Part shown: piece after piece, positions 1 through 7,628 of the stretch
How positions within the stretch are numbered: the first letter of the stretch is position 1
Layout of the letters: each line of letters starts with the position of its first letter
NCBI GenBank assembly: GCA_964511965.1
Contig: CAZEGF010000056.1
Coordinates: forward strand, 1-25,107
DNA from: JAUSNA01 sp964511965
Lineage (GTDB): Bacteria; Patescibacteriota; Microgenomatia; Levybacterales; GWA1-39-11
Direction of reading: 5' to 3'
DNA: 25,107 nucleotides
Position numbers and translations under genes: made by a program
Notes under the pieces: generated by a model
Database searches by the model: none
Told to the model about the DNA's origin: nothing
The model's input: only the letters and a program-made list of their open reading frames with translations

Positions 1-1346
1 TCTTGTCTTTGTCCTTCTGCTTTTTTCAACTTTACTTCAGCAGCTGCTTCATCTAATAAATCGATCGCTTTATCCGGAAGGTACCGTTCTCCTACATATT
101 TTTTTGACAATGTGACTGAAAATTTAATGGCATCAGGAGTAAGTATCACCTCATGAAATTTCTCATATTTATCTTTAAGCACTTCAAGCATTTTCATAGC
201 TGTTTCCTCATTCGGTTCATCAACTATTACAGATTGAAATCTGCGTTGAAATGCCTTATCTTTTTCAAAATATTTTCTATATTCAGCTGTTGTTGTTGTA
301 CCAATAAGCTGCAATTGTCCGCGTGCAAGATATGGTTTTATAATATTCGATGCATCCATAGCGCCTCCTCCTTCTTCACCGGCACCAATTAATGTATGTA
401 TTTCATCAATAAACAATAATATTTTTCCTCCAGACACTTGTACCTCTTTGATGACATTTTTAAGTCTCTCTTCAAATTCACCACGATGTGAAGCACCGGC
501 AATAAGGGCAGCTAAATCAAGCTGAATAATTTTTTTGTCTTTCAACTGATCTGGAACTGTTCCTGCAATTATTTTTTGAGCTAGCCCCTCAATAACAGCT
601 GTCTTACCTACTCCTGCTTCTCCAATAATAATTGGGTTATTTTTAGTACGTCTCAACAGTATATGAACCAAGCGTTCAATTTCTTTGTCACGCCCAATAA
701 CTGGGTCTAACTTCCCGTCTTTTGCTTCATTGGTTAAATCTATCCCAAATTGTTCAAGAACTGATTTTTTTCCGGCTGCTTGAAAAGTAGGGTTTTTTGA
801 AAGATTTTTTTCAAGTCCTTCTTTTTGTACACCTTTAGAGACTAAATACTGAGATGCAGTATCAGAATTAAATAATGAAAGCAAAATATCTTCAGGAGTA
901 ATAAAGCTCGATCCCCTATTTTTTGCCATTGTGAATCCGTCGTCAAATATTTTTTGTGAAGCTGGTGAAAGAACCGGAGGGCCATCAAACGTTCCCGGAG
1001 TTTGTTTTTGCTGGAGTTCCCGAGCTAAATCACCAGCATTTACGGTAAATTCTTGGAGTGTTTTATAGATTTCTTTATCATACAAAAGCCCCAACAGAAC
1101 TATATCCGGCTCGATTAGTGCAAGCTTTGCCTTTTTAGCTTCATTTTGAGCTTGCTGAAGTACTTGGTTGGCCCGAGCATCTAAATGAGTTAGACTCTCA
1201 ACATTTTGTCTTTTTACAGGATCCATGCCGGGCGATTGAACCGGACTCTCAACAACTTGCTGAGGTTGATTTGGTGTTTGATTTGCTTGTCCTTCAGACA
1301 CCTCGTCTTCTCCGTATTTTTTTGTACTAAATAGATTTCCAAACAT
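1..1346 (-). CDS. Clp family AAA+ ATPase (ClpB/ClpC type), 3' part outside window
   Basis: I translated this frame by hand because it runs off the window edge; 448 codons are visible. Residues 1-45 are a Gln/Pro-rich extension. A Clp N-like helical region follows (about 50-185), then the first AAA+ domain: Walker A GEAGVGKT at 242-249, Walker B ILLFIDE at 309-315, an IGTTT sensor stretch at 348-352, arginine fingers in FQRRF at 366-370, and the conserved LPDKAIDLLDEAAA at 423-436. The family unfolds proteins for ClpP or for disaggregation with DnaK. The middle and second ATPase domains lie outside, so ClpB and ClpC cannot be separated. Odd points: the first pore loop reads GASHRGEFEER where relatives have GAKYRGEFEER, and Walker A has GEAG instead of GEPG. 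ATG 1346 is the first possible start because an in-frame stop lies just upstream. It begins 25 nt after the VirB6/TrbL-like gene, so it is probably cotranscribed with it. Confidence 0.93.
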   Translation of the reverse strand, partial: MFGNLFSTKKYGEDEVSEGQANQTPNQPQQVVESPVQSPGMDPVKRQNVESLTHLDARANQVLQQAQNEAKKAKLALIEPDIVLLGLLYDKEIYKTLQEFTVNAGDLARELQQKQTPGTFDGPPVLSPASQKIFDDGFTMAKNRGSSFITPEDILLSLFNSDTASQYLVSKGVQKEGLEKNLSKNPTFQAAGKKSVLEQFGIDLTNEAKDGKLDPVIGRDKEIERLVHILLRRTKNNPIIIGEAGVGKTAVIEGLAQKIIAGTVPDQLKDKKIIQLDLAALIAGASHRGEFEERLKNVIKEVQVSGGKILLFIDEIHTLIGAGEEGGGAMDASNIIKPYLARGQLQLIGTTTTAEYRKYFEKDKAFQRRFQSVIVDEPNEETAMKMLEVLKDKYEKFHEVILTPDAIKFSVTLSKKYVGERYLPDKAIDLLDEAAAEVKLKKAEGQRQ

Positions 1347-1371
1347 ATTTAATTATATGCAGATTATGACC

Positions 1372-3492
1372 CTAAACTCCAGGAGGGACTCCTGGTGGAT
1401 TTTCAGATCCATCTTTATTTTCATCGGTTGGCAACTCTTGCTGCATTGTCATCTCCGCGTGACCCTTTTTAGTCTCATCGTTTCTATCAACCATTGTGTC
1501 TTCGTCCTCTTTCTTTGAATCAACAGAGGTTAATGTGGTTTTTGCTGCTTCTAATTTAGCTTTAAGATATGAGATAACTTCTGTCTTAGAAAACCCTCCC
1601 AGCAGAAGGAAAGGAAGAATATTAGCAACTCGCTCCATTCCTTTGTCAACATTATCCTGATTTTCAGAACTTAATAAATTAATTGTTTCTGTGATGTTAT
1701 CAATATCTTGTTGAATAAATGAATGCTTATCGGAAGGAAGTCCATTTGGCCCGACAGGTGCTTCCATATTTTGATAGTTTTCCATCCACATCTTTTTGAC
1801 ATCCTCATATTCTTCGATACTAACTTGTTGGACCTGATTAACTTGAGGTAATTTAACGTCTTTAATGGTCGAAAGATCTTCTTTCTTTTGACCCGGCAAA
1901 ACAGCTTTTGTTTTATTATTTACTTGCTCAGATACTTTTGAGGCAGATAATACATTGTCGGCTAATTTATCTCCTTGCTTTTGCTGCGCAACCAACTTTT
2001 CCTTAATGGTTGTAAACTTCTCGCGATCGTGAGTTGCTGTTGCAGTAGTTGGCTTTGATATCTTCTCTAAGGTATCGTGGAAACGGCTTACCTCAGTTCT
2101 TGATACACTATCGTGTTTCATAAGCGAAGTCTCATATCGTGCGATATCTCTCATCTTAGGAACAGTAAGATTTGCGAGTCTTAATACGTCACGGGTTTCA
2201 CGAACCGAGGCAAGACTACTTAATGACGCCCGTTCCAAAGTACTTGTCGTTCTTGATGTTGGTATCTCCATTGATCTCTTATTAAAGAACGGAATACTTT
2301 TTGCAAGCCCAAATGGGGATGGTTGTTGAGGTGGCTGTCCTGGAGCGGGAGATGGTCCATTATATGCTTTGTTAAACCAAGAGTTTGATGTAATCTTTTT
2401 GACCACAGGACTCTCTCCAATTGACATACCGCTTAGATAATCAAGAAATATCTGAAGTAATAAAAATGGCAAAAGAATTACTACCCACAACATTAAAAGA
2501 GCAACAACATATAGGGCAAATGTGTCGTTTACATTTACAGAATTGTCCAAACTAATTTGTTGTCCTGGACCACCGAGTAAAATATTAATTGCAGTTTTGT
2601 AGCGAAATTGATCGGGAACATTTTTTGAAAAATCAAAAAACATGGGAATTCCACTCCTCCAAACATTAACCAATCCGTGCAAGAATAGAGCAAACAAAGG
2701 TGCATATAATAACCAACGGAAAAATTCACCGATCCATATTTTTGCAGTATTTTTAACAGGTCTAAAAAATAATAGTAAAGGAAATATTGGTGAAACAATA
2801 ATAAAAAACCAAAGAATAATCTTTCTTATAATAAGAAGACCAGTCATTACATAGTAAGTAATAGCGGTAAGTTTTACGAGAAGAAGAGATATAAACGCCG
2901 ATTCATCATATTCAATTCCAACTTTTCTAAATCCCAAAAAATCATATTGAAAAGCTATATACAAAAGGTCTCGTGAATCAATATTACGTGACGTACCATC
3001 GAGGGGATCTTTAATATTGAGGAAAAATCCTTGCAACACATCTGTTGCTTGATACAAAAACCTGATAATTGCAAAAGACAAAACTACTAAGATAACGATA
3101 AATATAAACCGTGGAATAAATTTCATGATAGTCAGATTTTGACCACGGGTTATGATCATGACAAAGGCAGATCCGAGAACAAATAAAGCAAGGAGAACAA
3201 AAACTATATTTCGAACGAGAGCCCAAAATGTCTGAATAGGATTTTCACCCGTTGAGGGCAATACTATCCATTTATAATTTTTATCCTGCAAAGTCCAGTC
3301 TAGAAAATTGTTAGCACGTGTAGCTGTTTTTCCAACAAAAGTCACTTCCTGATCTTTAACCCATCCGGTTGTTGCATCTGGCGGAGTAGTTGGAACCGGT
3401 TGAGCATGAACAGGAGCAGAAAATACAAAAAAGCCGGAAAAAAGAAGCGAAAGAAGAAATATCTTAATGATATTGGGCAGTTTTATCAACAT
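1372..3492 (-). CDS. VirB6/TrbL-like polytopic membrane protein of a type IV secretion-like system
   Basis: This is a 706-residue protein. An N-terminal signal sequence (hydrophobic 8-28, AHA cleavage-like site near 30) is followed by an extracytoplasmic stretch to about 90. Hydrophobic segments lie near 94-114, 127-147, 198-222, 225-243, 258-278 and 326-350. A long hydrophilic tail of about 350 residues is rich in Lys, Glu, Ser and Thr and ends in two PPGV repeats. The topology, and the pilin-like gene immediately upstream, match the VirB6/TrbL-type channel proteins common in CPR genomes; that assignment rests on topology and context, not on a catalytic motif. The ATG lies one base after the stop of the upstream gene (TGATATG), indicating translational coupling. 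No VirB4 or VirD4 ATPase is in the window, so a working secretion or DNA-uptake system cannot be claimed. Confidence 0.8.
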   Translation of the reverse strand: MLIKLPNIIKIFLLSLLFSGFFVFSAPVHAQPVPTTPPDATTGWVKDQEVTFVGKTATRANNFLDWTLQDKNYKWIVLPSTGENPIQTFWALVRNIVFVLLALFVLGSAFVMIITRGQNLTIMKFIPRFIFIVILVVLSFAIIRFLYQATDVLQGFFLNIKDPLDGTSRNIDSRDLLYIAFQYDFLGFRKVGIEYDESAFISLLLVKLTAITYYVMTGLLIIRKIILWFFIIVSPIFPLLLFFRPVKNTAKIWIGEFFRWLLYAPLFALFLHGLVNVWRSGIPMFFDFSKNVPDQFRYKTAINILLGGPGQQISLDNSVNVNDTFALYVVALLMLWVVILLPFLLLQIFLDYLSGMSIGESPVVKKITSNSWFNKAYNGPSPAPGQPPQQPSPFGLAKSIPFFNKRSMEIPTSRTTSTLERASLSSLASVRETRDVLRLANLTVPKMRDIARYETSLMKHDSVSRTEVSRFHDTLEKISKPTTATATHDREKFTTIKEKLVAQQKQGDKLADNVLSASKVSEQVNNKTKAVLPGQKKEDLSTIKDVKLPQVNQVQQVSIEEYEDVKKMWMENYQNMEAPVGPNGLPSDKHSFIQQDIDNITETINLLSSENQDNVDKGMERVANILPFLLLGGFSKTEVISYLKAKLEAAKTTLTSVDSKKEDEDTMVDRNDETKKGHAEMTMQQELPTDENKDGSENPPGVPPGV
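1379..1395 (-). other. perfect 7-bp stem-loop at the 3' end of the VirB6/TrbL-like gene
   Basis: CCAGGAG and CTCCTGG flank a 3-nt loop. The structure lies in the codons for the C-terminal PPGV-PPGV repeat, just before the stop and 33 nt before the Clp start. No T-tract follows, so it is not a typical terminator. It may simply be a by-product of the repeated codons. Confidence 0.5.
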
Positions 3493-3493
3493 A

Positions 3494-3793
3494 TCAAGAA
3501 AATCCGGGTATATGCAGTATGTTTGTAGCTATAACCTGGATAAAAACAAATCCAAAAACAGCAAGTAGAATTCCAATAATTGCGTAGGTTATGTATGATT
3601 TTCCTGTTTGAAGCTGACTCGGATCGCCGCGGGAAATCAAAATATGGTATCCGCCAATGATAAGAAAAAGGAGTCCAACTAACCCAATAAGACCCAATCC
3701 CCACGAGTAAAATTTACCTACAAAACCAGCTGGAGAGTTGGGAAGACACCCAAAATCTGTGAGAATTTCAGTATCCAAGCAAGTTAAAGCCAT
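3494..3793 (-). CDS. T4SS pilin-like (TrbC/VirB2-like) small membrane protein
   Basis: This is a protein of about 99 residues with two hydrophobic helices (GLGLIGLVGLLFLIIGGYHI and YITYAIIGILLAVFGFVFI) joined by a short polar loop, RGDPSQLQTGKS. This is the layout of the T4SS pilin/TrbC-VirB2-like family found widely in CPR bacteria. The N-terminus carries two Cys residues (C5 and C16 from this start) before the first helix. I chose the second ATG (3793) because a TATAAA -10 box ends 5 nt before it, giving a leaderless start. The ATG at 3799 would overlap that box and add only two residues. It is followed with one base of spacing by the VirB6/TrbL-like gene. The function (channel subunit, pilin or surface filament) is inferred from the family. 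Confidence 0.8.
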   Translation of the reverse strand: MALTCLDTEILTDFGCLPNSPAGFVGKFYSWGLGLIGLVGLLFLIIGGYHILISRGDPSQLQTGKSYITYAIIGILLAVFGFVFIQVIATNILHIPGFS

Positions 3794-3798
3794 ACTCA

Positions 3799-3826
3799 TT
3801 TATACTAGCATTTTTTATGCTTGCAA
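3799..3826 (-). promoter_or_regulatory. sigma70-like promoter of the pilin/TrbL/Clp cluster
   Basis: On the minus strand TTGCAA (3821-3826) is followed after 16 nt by TATAAA (3799-3804). The ATG at 3793 lies 5 nt beyond the -10 box, so transcription would begin at or next to the start codon. The spacer contains a small inverted repeat (AGCAT and ATGCT). Confidence 0.5.
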
Positions 3827-3914
3827 GGCAATGTTTTTTGGGAAATTTAGTTAATCTGTATCTCTTCCATTCAAACGTAAGAAAGCTCGTTTTTCTTGAA
3901 GTAATTTTAGAAAA

Positions 3915-5849
3915 CTAGCTTACGACTTCGCCTTCTTCGGCGTCTTCTTTCTTTGAGGAACTCTCTTCGGACTTATCATCTGAGCTGGCTTCTTCCGAAC
4001 CTGCGTCTTCCGAACCTTCTCCATCTGTAGAAGTATTTGCAGCTTGCTCTGAGCCTGCCGAAGAGTACATTTTCTCGCCAATCTTAGAAATTTTCTCTGA
4101 GAGATCTTTTGTTTTTGCCTCAATTTCATCCTTATCTTCACCGTCTTTTACTTTTTTGAGAGCTTCAATCGCATCTTCTACTTCTTTTTTGTCTCCCTCT
4201 TCAATTTTCCCTTCCATGTCTTTCATAGATTTCTCTGCCGTAAAGATGAGATTATCTGCGCTATTTTTAACCTCAATAAGCTCTTTCTTCTTGGCATCCT
4301 CATCAGCATGCATTTCAGCATCTTGTGTCATTTTTTTGATTTCCTCATCTGTAAGCCCGGTTGAACCAGTAATCTTAATGCTTTGTTCCTTTCCAGTTGC
4401 TTTGTCTTTTGCTGTGACAGAAAGGATTCCTGAAGCATCAATATCAAAAGTTACCTCAACCTGTGGTACCCCCCGAGGCGCTGGTGGAATTCCATCCAAT
4501 ATAAACCGTCCGAGAGATTTATTATCATTAGCCATTGGCCGTTCACCTTGCACGACATTAATCTCTACTTGTGTTTGGTTGTCGGCAGCGGTTGAGAAAA
4601 CTTGAGATTTCTTGCTTGGAATCGTGGTATTTTTCTCAATTAAAGGAGTTGCAACTCCACCCATTGTCTCGATTCCCAATGTAAGGGGGGTTACATCAAG
4701 CAATAAAACATCTTTTACTTCTCCTCCCAAAACTCCAGCCTGAACTGCCGCTCCAACTGCAACTACCTCGTCTGGATTTACGGATTTATTTGGTTCTTTT
4801 CCAAAGAATTTAGTTACTTCCTCAATAATTTTTGGCATTCTGGTCATTCCACCGACGAGAATTACTTCGTCAATTCCCGAAGTTTCGACCTTTGCGTCTT
4901 TTAAAGCCTGTCTTACAGGCCCAAATGATTTTTCTATAAGAGGTGTAACCAACTGCTCTAACTTTGATCGCGGAATTTTAACCGTTAAGTGAAGTGGTCC
5001 ATTTGGTCCCTGAGTTATAAATGGTTGATTAATTTCTGCTTCCATCGAAGAAGACAGCTCAATCTTTGCTTTCTCAGCTGACTCTTTAAGTCTTTGAAGT
5101 GCTTGTGGATCTTGCCTCAAATCAATATTGTTATCCTTCTTAAATTCGTCAGCTAAATAATCAATCAGAACTTGATCAAAATCGTCTCCTCCAAGGTGTG
5201 TATCTCCATTTGTTGCTTTTACTTCATATACTCCGTCTCCTAATTCAAGCACAGATATATCAAACGTTCCTCCTCCAAGATCATAAACTGCTACTGTGTG
5301 AGCGTGTTTTTTATCAAGTCCATAAGCTAAAGCAGCTGCTGTTGGTTCGTTTACTATTCGTAGAACTTCAAGACCAGCAATTTCTCCTGCCTGCTTTGTT
5401 GCTTGTCTTTGAGCATCATCAAAATACGCAGGAACGGTAATTACAGCCTGTGTGATTTTTTCTCCTAAATAATCTTCAGCGTCTTTTTTAAGTTTTTGAA
5501 GGATTTGTGCAGATATTTCTTGTGGAGTAAATGTCTTTCCATCTACCTCAACTACTGCCATACCTTCTCTTCCAGACTTTACGTTATATGGCAAAAGCTT
5601 TAAATCTTTTTGTACAGATTCATCCTTTAACTTTCGACCCATGAGTCTTTTGACTGAAAAGATAATCTTTTTTGGTTTTAGAACCATCTGACGCTTTGCT
5701 ACATCTCCAACAACCCGATCGATTGGATCTACAACCGAAGGAGTAGTATTTCTTCCTTCAGAAGAAAAGATGACTTTTGGAGATCCTCCCTCCATTACAG
5801 CCATGCATGAATTTGTCGTTCCTAAATCTATACCAATAATTTTAGACAT
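3915..5849 (-). CDS. dnaK: Hsp70 chaperone DnaK
   Basis: This is a full-length 644-residue Hsp70. The nucleotide-binding domain starts with IGIDLGTTNSCMAV and includes the phosphate-2 motif VYDLGGGTFDISVLELG and the adenosine motif ILVGGMTRMPKI. The interdomain linker VLLLDVTPLTLGIE lies near residue 380. The substrate-binding domain follows, with a helical lid and an acidic Ser/Glu-rich tail ending in EEGEVVS. DnaK binds exposed hydrophobic segments in an ATP cycle driven by DnaJ and GrpE. It is the last gene of hrcA-grpE-dnaK; dnaJ, which often follows, is not in this window. The ATG has no Shine-Dalgarno sequence but is preceded by ATTAAAAACAT, a word also found just before groEL. The spacer to grpE is filled by a 7-bp-period repeat. 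Confidence 0.99.
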   Translation of the reverse strand: MSKIIGIDLGTTNSCMAVMEGGSPKVIFSSEGRNTTPSVVDPIDRVVGDVAKRQMVLKPKKIIFSVKRLMGRKLKDESVQKDLKLLPYNVKSGREGMAVVEVDGKTFTPQEISAQILQKLKKDAEDYLGEKITQAVITVPAYFDDAQRQATKQAGEIAGLEVLRIVNEPTAAALAYGLDKKHAHTVAVYDLGGGTFDISVLELGDGVYEVKATNGDTHLGGDDFDQVLIDYLADEFKKDNNIDLRQDPQALQRLKESAEKAKIELSSSMEAEINQPFITQGPNGPLHLTVKIPRSKLEQLVTPLIEKSFGPVRQALKDAKVETSGIDEVILVGGMTRMPKIIEEVTKFFGKEPNKSVNPDEVVAVGAAVQAGVLGGEVKDVLLLDVTPLTLGIETMGGVATPLIEKNTTIPSKKSQVFSTAADNQTQVEINVVQGERPMANDNKSLGRFILDGIPPAPRGVPQVEVTFDIDASGILSVTAKDKATGKEQSIKITGSTGLTDEEIKKMTQDAEMHADEDAKKKELIEVKNSADNLIFTAEKSMKDMEGKIEEGDKKEVEDAIEALKKVKDGEDKDEIEAKTKDLSEKISKIGEKMYSSAGSEQAANTSTDGEGSEDAGSEEASSDDKSEESSSKKEDAEEGEVVS

Positions 5850-5866
5850 ATGTTTTTAATTATTTA

Positions 5867-5901
5867 ATAAACTTTATACTTTATTCTATATTCTTAATTC
5901 T
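5867..5901. repeat. degenerate heptamer repeat, five units, grpE/dnaK spacer
   Basis: On the minus strand the units read AGAATTA, AGAATAT, AGAATAA, AGTATAA, AGTTTAT with an exact 7-nt period. The array overlaps the last codons and the stop of grpE and ends 17 nt before the dnaK start. It belongs to the same word family (AG plus five mostly A/T bases) as the spacers 6364-6398, 18562-18631 and 20284-20353. Confidence 0.7.
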
Positions 5902-6364
5902 TAAGGTCTTCCCCGTTCCCGACTTTTACTTGAGCCGGCCGGATTAATTTCCCATGTATCATAAATCCTGGTCTTACTTCCTCTATCACAGTGTCTTTTT
6001 CTCCCGGTACCAATTCTATAACCTCCATTGTTTCTGGATTATATTTTACATTCTCTACAAGTATCTTATCAATACCATTTTGCTGTAAGACCTCCAAAAT
6101 TCTTCCAATTGTCAATTTAACACTCTCATCTGTTGTATATTTTTCTGCTAGAAAGAGCGTGTCAAACGCAGGCAGCAATGCTTCTATTAATTGCTTATTT
6201 GCAAATTTAACTGCTTCACTTCTTTCATCATAACTTCTCCGTTCTAAATTTCTATAATCTGCAACTGCCCTTTTTAATTGATTGTCAAGCTCAGCTATTT
6301 TTGCATCCCTCTCATCTACTTCCTCTTCGTTTTTTTCTTGTTTTATCTTTTTGTTATTATCCAT
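5894..6364 (-). CDS. grpE: GrpE nucleotide exchange factor
   Basis: This is a 156-residue protein. A charged N-terminal coiled-coil segment (KQEKNEEEVDERDAKIAELD onward) leads through YRNLERRSYDERSEA to the conserved C-terminal beta domain, with VRPGFMIHGKLIRPAQVKVG as the family signature. GrpE dimers release ADP from DnaK. I prefer ATG 6364 to the in-frame GTG at 6376, because the GTG lies inside the heptamer repeat and would add only four residues. It lies between hrcA and dnaK on the same strand, in the usual order. It is shorter than typical GrpE proteins of about 190-200 residues, mainly in the N-terminal tail. Confidence 0.97.
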   Translation of the reverse strand: MDNNKKIKQEKNEEEVDERDAKIAELDNQLKRAVADYRNLERRSYDERSEAVKFANKQLIEALLPAFDTLFLAEKYTTDESVKLTIGRILEVLQQNGIDKILVENVKYNPETMEVIELVPGEKDTVIEEVRPGFMIHGKLIRPAQVKVGNGEDLKN

Positions 6365-6398
6365 CTTACTAATCACTATTCACTAATTCCTAATCACT
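6364..6398. repeat. degenerate heptamer repeat, five units, hrcA/grpE spacer
   Basis: On the minus strand the units read AGTGATT, AGGAATT, AGTGAAT, AGTGATT, AGTAAGA with an exact 7-nt period; the last unit reaches the grpE ATG. It fills nearly the whole 39-nt spacer and leaves no recognisable Shine-Dalgarno site for grpE. Confidence 0.75.
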
Positions 6399-6403
6399 GA
6401 TGT

Positions 6404-7126
6404 CTACCATCCTGCAACTTCTTCAATTAAAGAACCATAATATCTTACTAATGGCACGATATGTTCATAGCGAAGACGGGCTGGACCAATAACTCCAATT
6501 GCACCGTCGTGATTTCCTTTCGTGTGAAATTTAGAGAATACGAAACTATATGGTTTAAATAACTCTAATTCCAAATCTTCACCTAAAATTACTGAAAACT
6601 TTTCATGAATATTTCCAAAAATTGTATCAAAATACGTTGAATTATCGAGTAAATTTAATAAATTCTTTGTTACATCGATGTCATAAAATTCCGGCATATC
6701 TAAAATGTGTGAGTAACCTGAGCAAAAAATATCTCCCGTATCATTTCTTGCAACAGCCAATGTCCCTGTCTTGTCAGCTAACCTTTGGGTAGCCGTTCTC
6801 ATAAATTCTCCCTCCTTCTCCCGTACATCCCACACCTTTTCTTTTGCTTCAACTTCTTCCGCAACCGAAAGATCTTTTTCCTTCATAAGTTCGTTAACAT
6901 AAAGTCTCATTGCTTTTGAAGTTGGAATACGACCAGCCGATGTATGAGGTTTTGCAAGATATCCCTTTTTGACCATAGCGGCCATCTCGTTCCTGATTGT
7001 CGCGGGGCTTACACCTACATCATACTTTTTCTCCAATGTTTCGGAGCCGACTGGATTTGCCGTATCGATATATTCTTTAACTATCTGCTTTAATATTTCG
7101 ATTTGTCTCTGTGTTAAATCGTACAT
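6404..7126 (-). CDS. hrcA: heat-inducible transcription repressor HrcA (short form)
   Basis: This is a 240-residue protein. The N-terminal winged-helix DNA-binding domain (LTQRQIEILKQIVKEYIDTA, VSPATIRNEMAAMVKKGYL, SAGRIPTSKAMRLYV) is typical of HrcA. The C-terminal end, GAIGVIGPARLRYEHIVPLV, matches the family, so the protein is complete at both ends. It is about 100 residues shorter than the usual 340, the loss being in the middle GAF-like/insertion region. HrcA represses heat-shock genes by binding CIRCE operators and is kept active by GroEL in studied species. A CIRCE copy in its own promoter (7192-7218) predicts autoregulation, and others precede hsp20 and probably groES. ATG 7126 has no Shine-Dalgarno site and a leader of about 65 nt. 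Confidence 0.96.
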   Translation of the reverse strand: MYDLTQRQIEILKQIVKEYIDTANPVGSETLEKKYDVGVSPATIRNEMAAMVKKGYLAKPHTSAGRIPTSKAMRLYVNELMKEKDLSVAEEVEAKEKVWDVREKEGEFMRTATQRLADKTGTLAVARNDTGDIFCSGYSHILDMPEFYDIDVTKNLLNLLDNSTYFDTIFGNIHEKFSVILGEDLELELFKPYSFVFSKFHTKGNHDGAIGVIGPARLRYEHIVPLVRYYGSLIEEVAGW

Positions 7127-7191
7127 AATAAGATTGTAATGAAGTTAATGAATTCAATCTCATATACCCTTTCTGTTGGCAATATACGAGA

Positions 7192-7218
7192 TTAGCAATA
7201 CTATATCACGAGTGCTAA
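7192..7218 (-). promoter_or_regulatory. CIRCE operator of the hrcA operon
   Basis: On the minus strand the left half TTAGCACTC matches the CIRCE consensus exactly. After nine bases the right half is TATTGCTAA, two mismatches from GAGTGCTAA. It sits between and across the -35 and -10 boxes, as expected for a repressor site. Confidence 0.9.
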
Positions 7219-7228
7219 ATTATGTCAA
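7200..7228 (-). promoter_or_regulatory. promoter of hrcA-grpE-dnaK
   Basis: The minus strand carries TTGACA (7223-7228), a 17-nt spacer, and an extended -10 TGA-TATAGT (-10 at 7200-7205). The spacer and -10 overlap the CIRCE operator. Predicted transcription starts near 7193. Confidence 0.8.
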
Positions 7229-7257
7229 GCCCTTCAAAATTATGATACTCTAGACCC

Positions 7258-7593
7258 ATGCAGAAGAGAAAAAAATTGATCCCACCTTTAATAATTGCAA
7301 TACTCTCACTTCTTGGAACAATCCTTCTTATTATAACTTTTAATCCTACTCGTCAAATTGATTTATCATTTATAAAACTTTCACCAATCATCCCTTTTTT
7401 CTTGTGTGTATTTTTATCAATTGCCGGAATACTAGGATTTACTTTAAACAATCTAAGACGCGGGATCTTTATAGCTCTATTTATAGTTGTATTTTTACTT
7501 TTGCAAATGATGAGATATAACAATATTTTTTATACAGCAATACTCATTTGTATCTTCGTTCTTCTAGAATTACTTTTTTGGAAAAAGAAGTGA
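7258..7593 (+). CDS. small uncharacterised polytopic membrane protein
   Basis: This 111-residue protein begins with a basic stretch (MQKRKK). It has four hydrophobic segments, near residues 8-27, 42-62, 68-84 and 92-107, separated by short polar turns, and ends in KKK. I do not recognise a family. It is divergent from hrcA (131 nt between start codons) and lies 35 nt before metG. A TATGAT box at 7241-7246 lies 11 nt before the ATG, and there is no Shine-Dalgarno site. Length, uniform hydrophobic pattern and position in an otherwise empty gap support a real gene; a role cannot be given. Confidence 0.7.
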   Translation: MQKRKKLIPPLIIAILSLLGTILLIITFNPTRQIDLSFIKLSPIIPFFLCVFLSIAGILGFTLNNLRRGIFIALFIVVFLLLQMMRYNNIFYTAILICIFVLLELLFWKKK

Positions 7594-7614
7594 TTTTCTT
7601 TTAGCCTCAAAAAT

Positions 7615-7623
7615 TGGTATAAT
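7615..7623 (+). promoter_or_regulatory. extended -10 promoter of metG, leaderless geometry
   Basis: TGG followed by TATAAT (7618-7623) is a consensus extended -10. The metG ATG starts 5 nt after the box, so the mRNA should begin at the start codon. No clear -35 is seen, as is usual with extended -10 promoters. Confidence 0.65.
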
Positions 7624-7628
7624 ATCGT

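Noticed and set aside
3800..3914. Possible terminator after dnaK
   Set aside because: Only a weak A/T-rich stem (AAGAAA/TTTCTT) without a clear T-tract; not supported. This gap otherwise holds the pilin promoter.
4156..4605. 149-codon frame antisense to dnaK
   Set aside because: Ser-rich low-complexity shadow of the conserved dnaK coding frame, with no promoter or family resemblance.
6365..6376. GTG start at 6376 for grpE
   Set aside because: It lies inside the heptamer array and adds only four residues not typical of GrpE; ATG 6364 is preferred.
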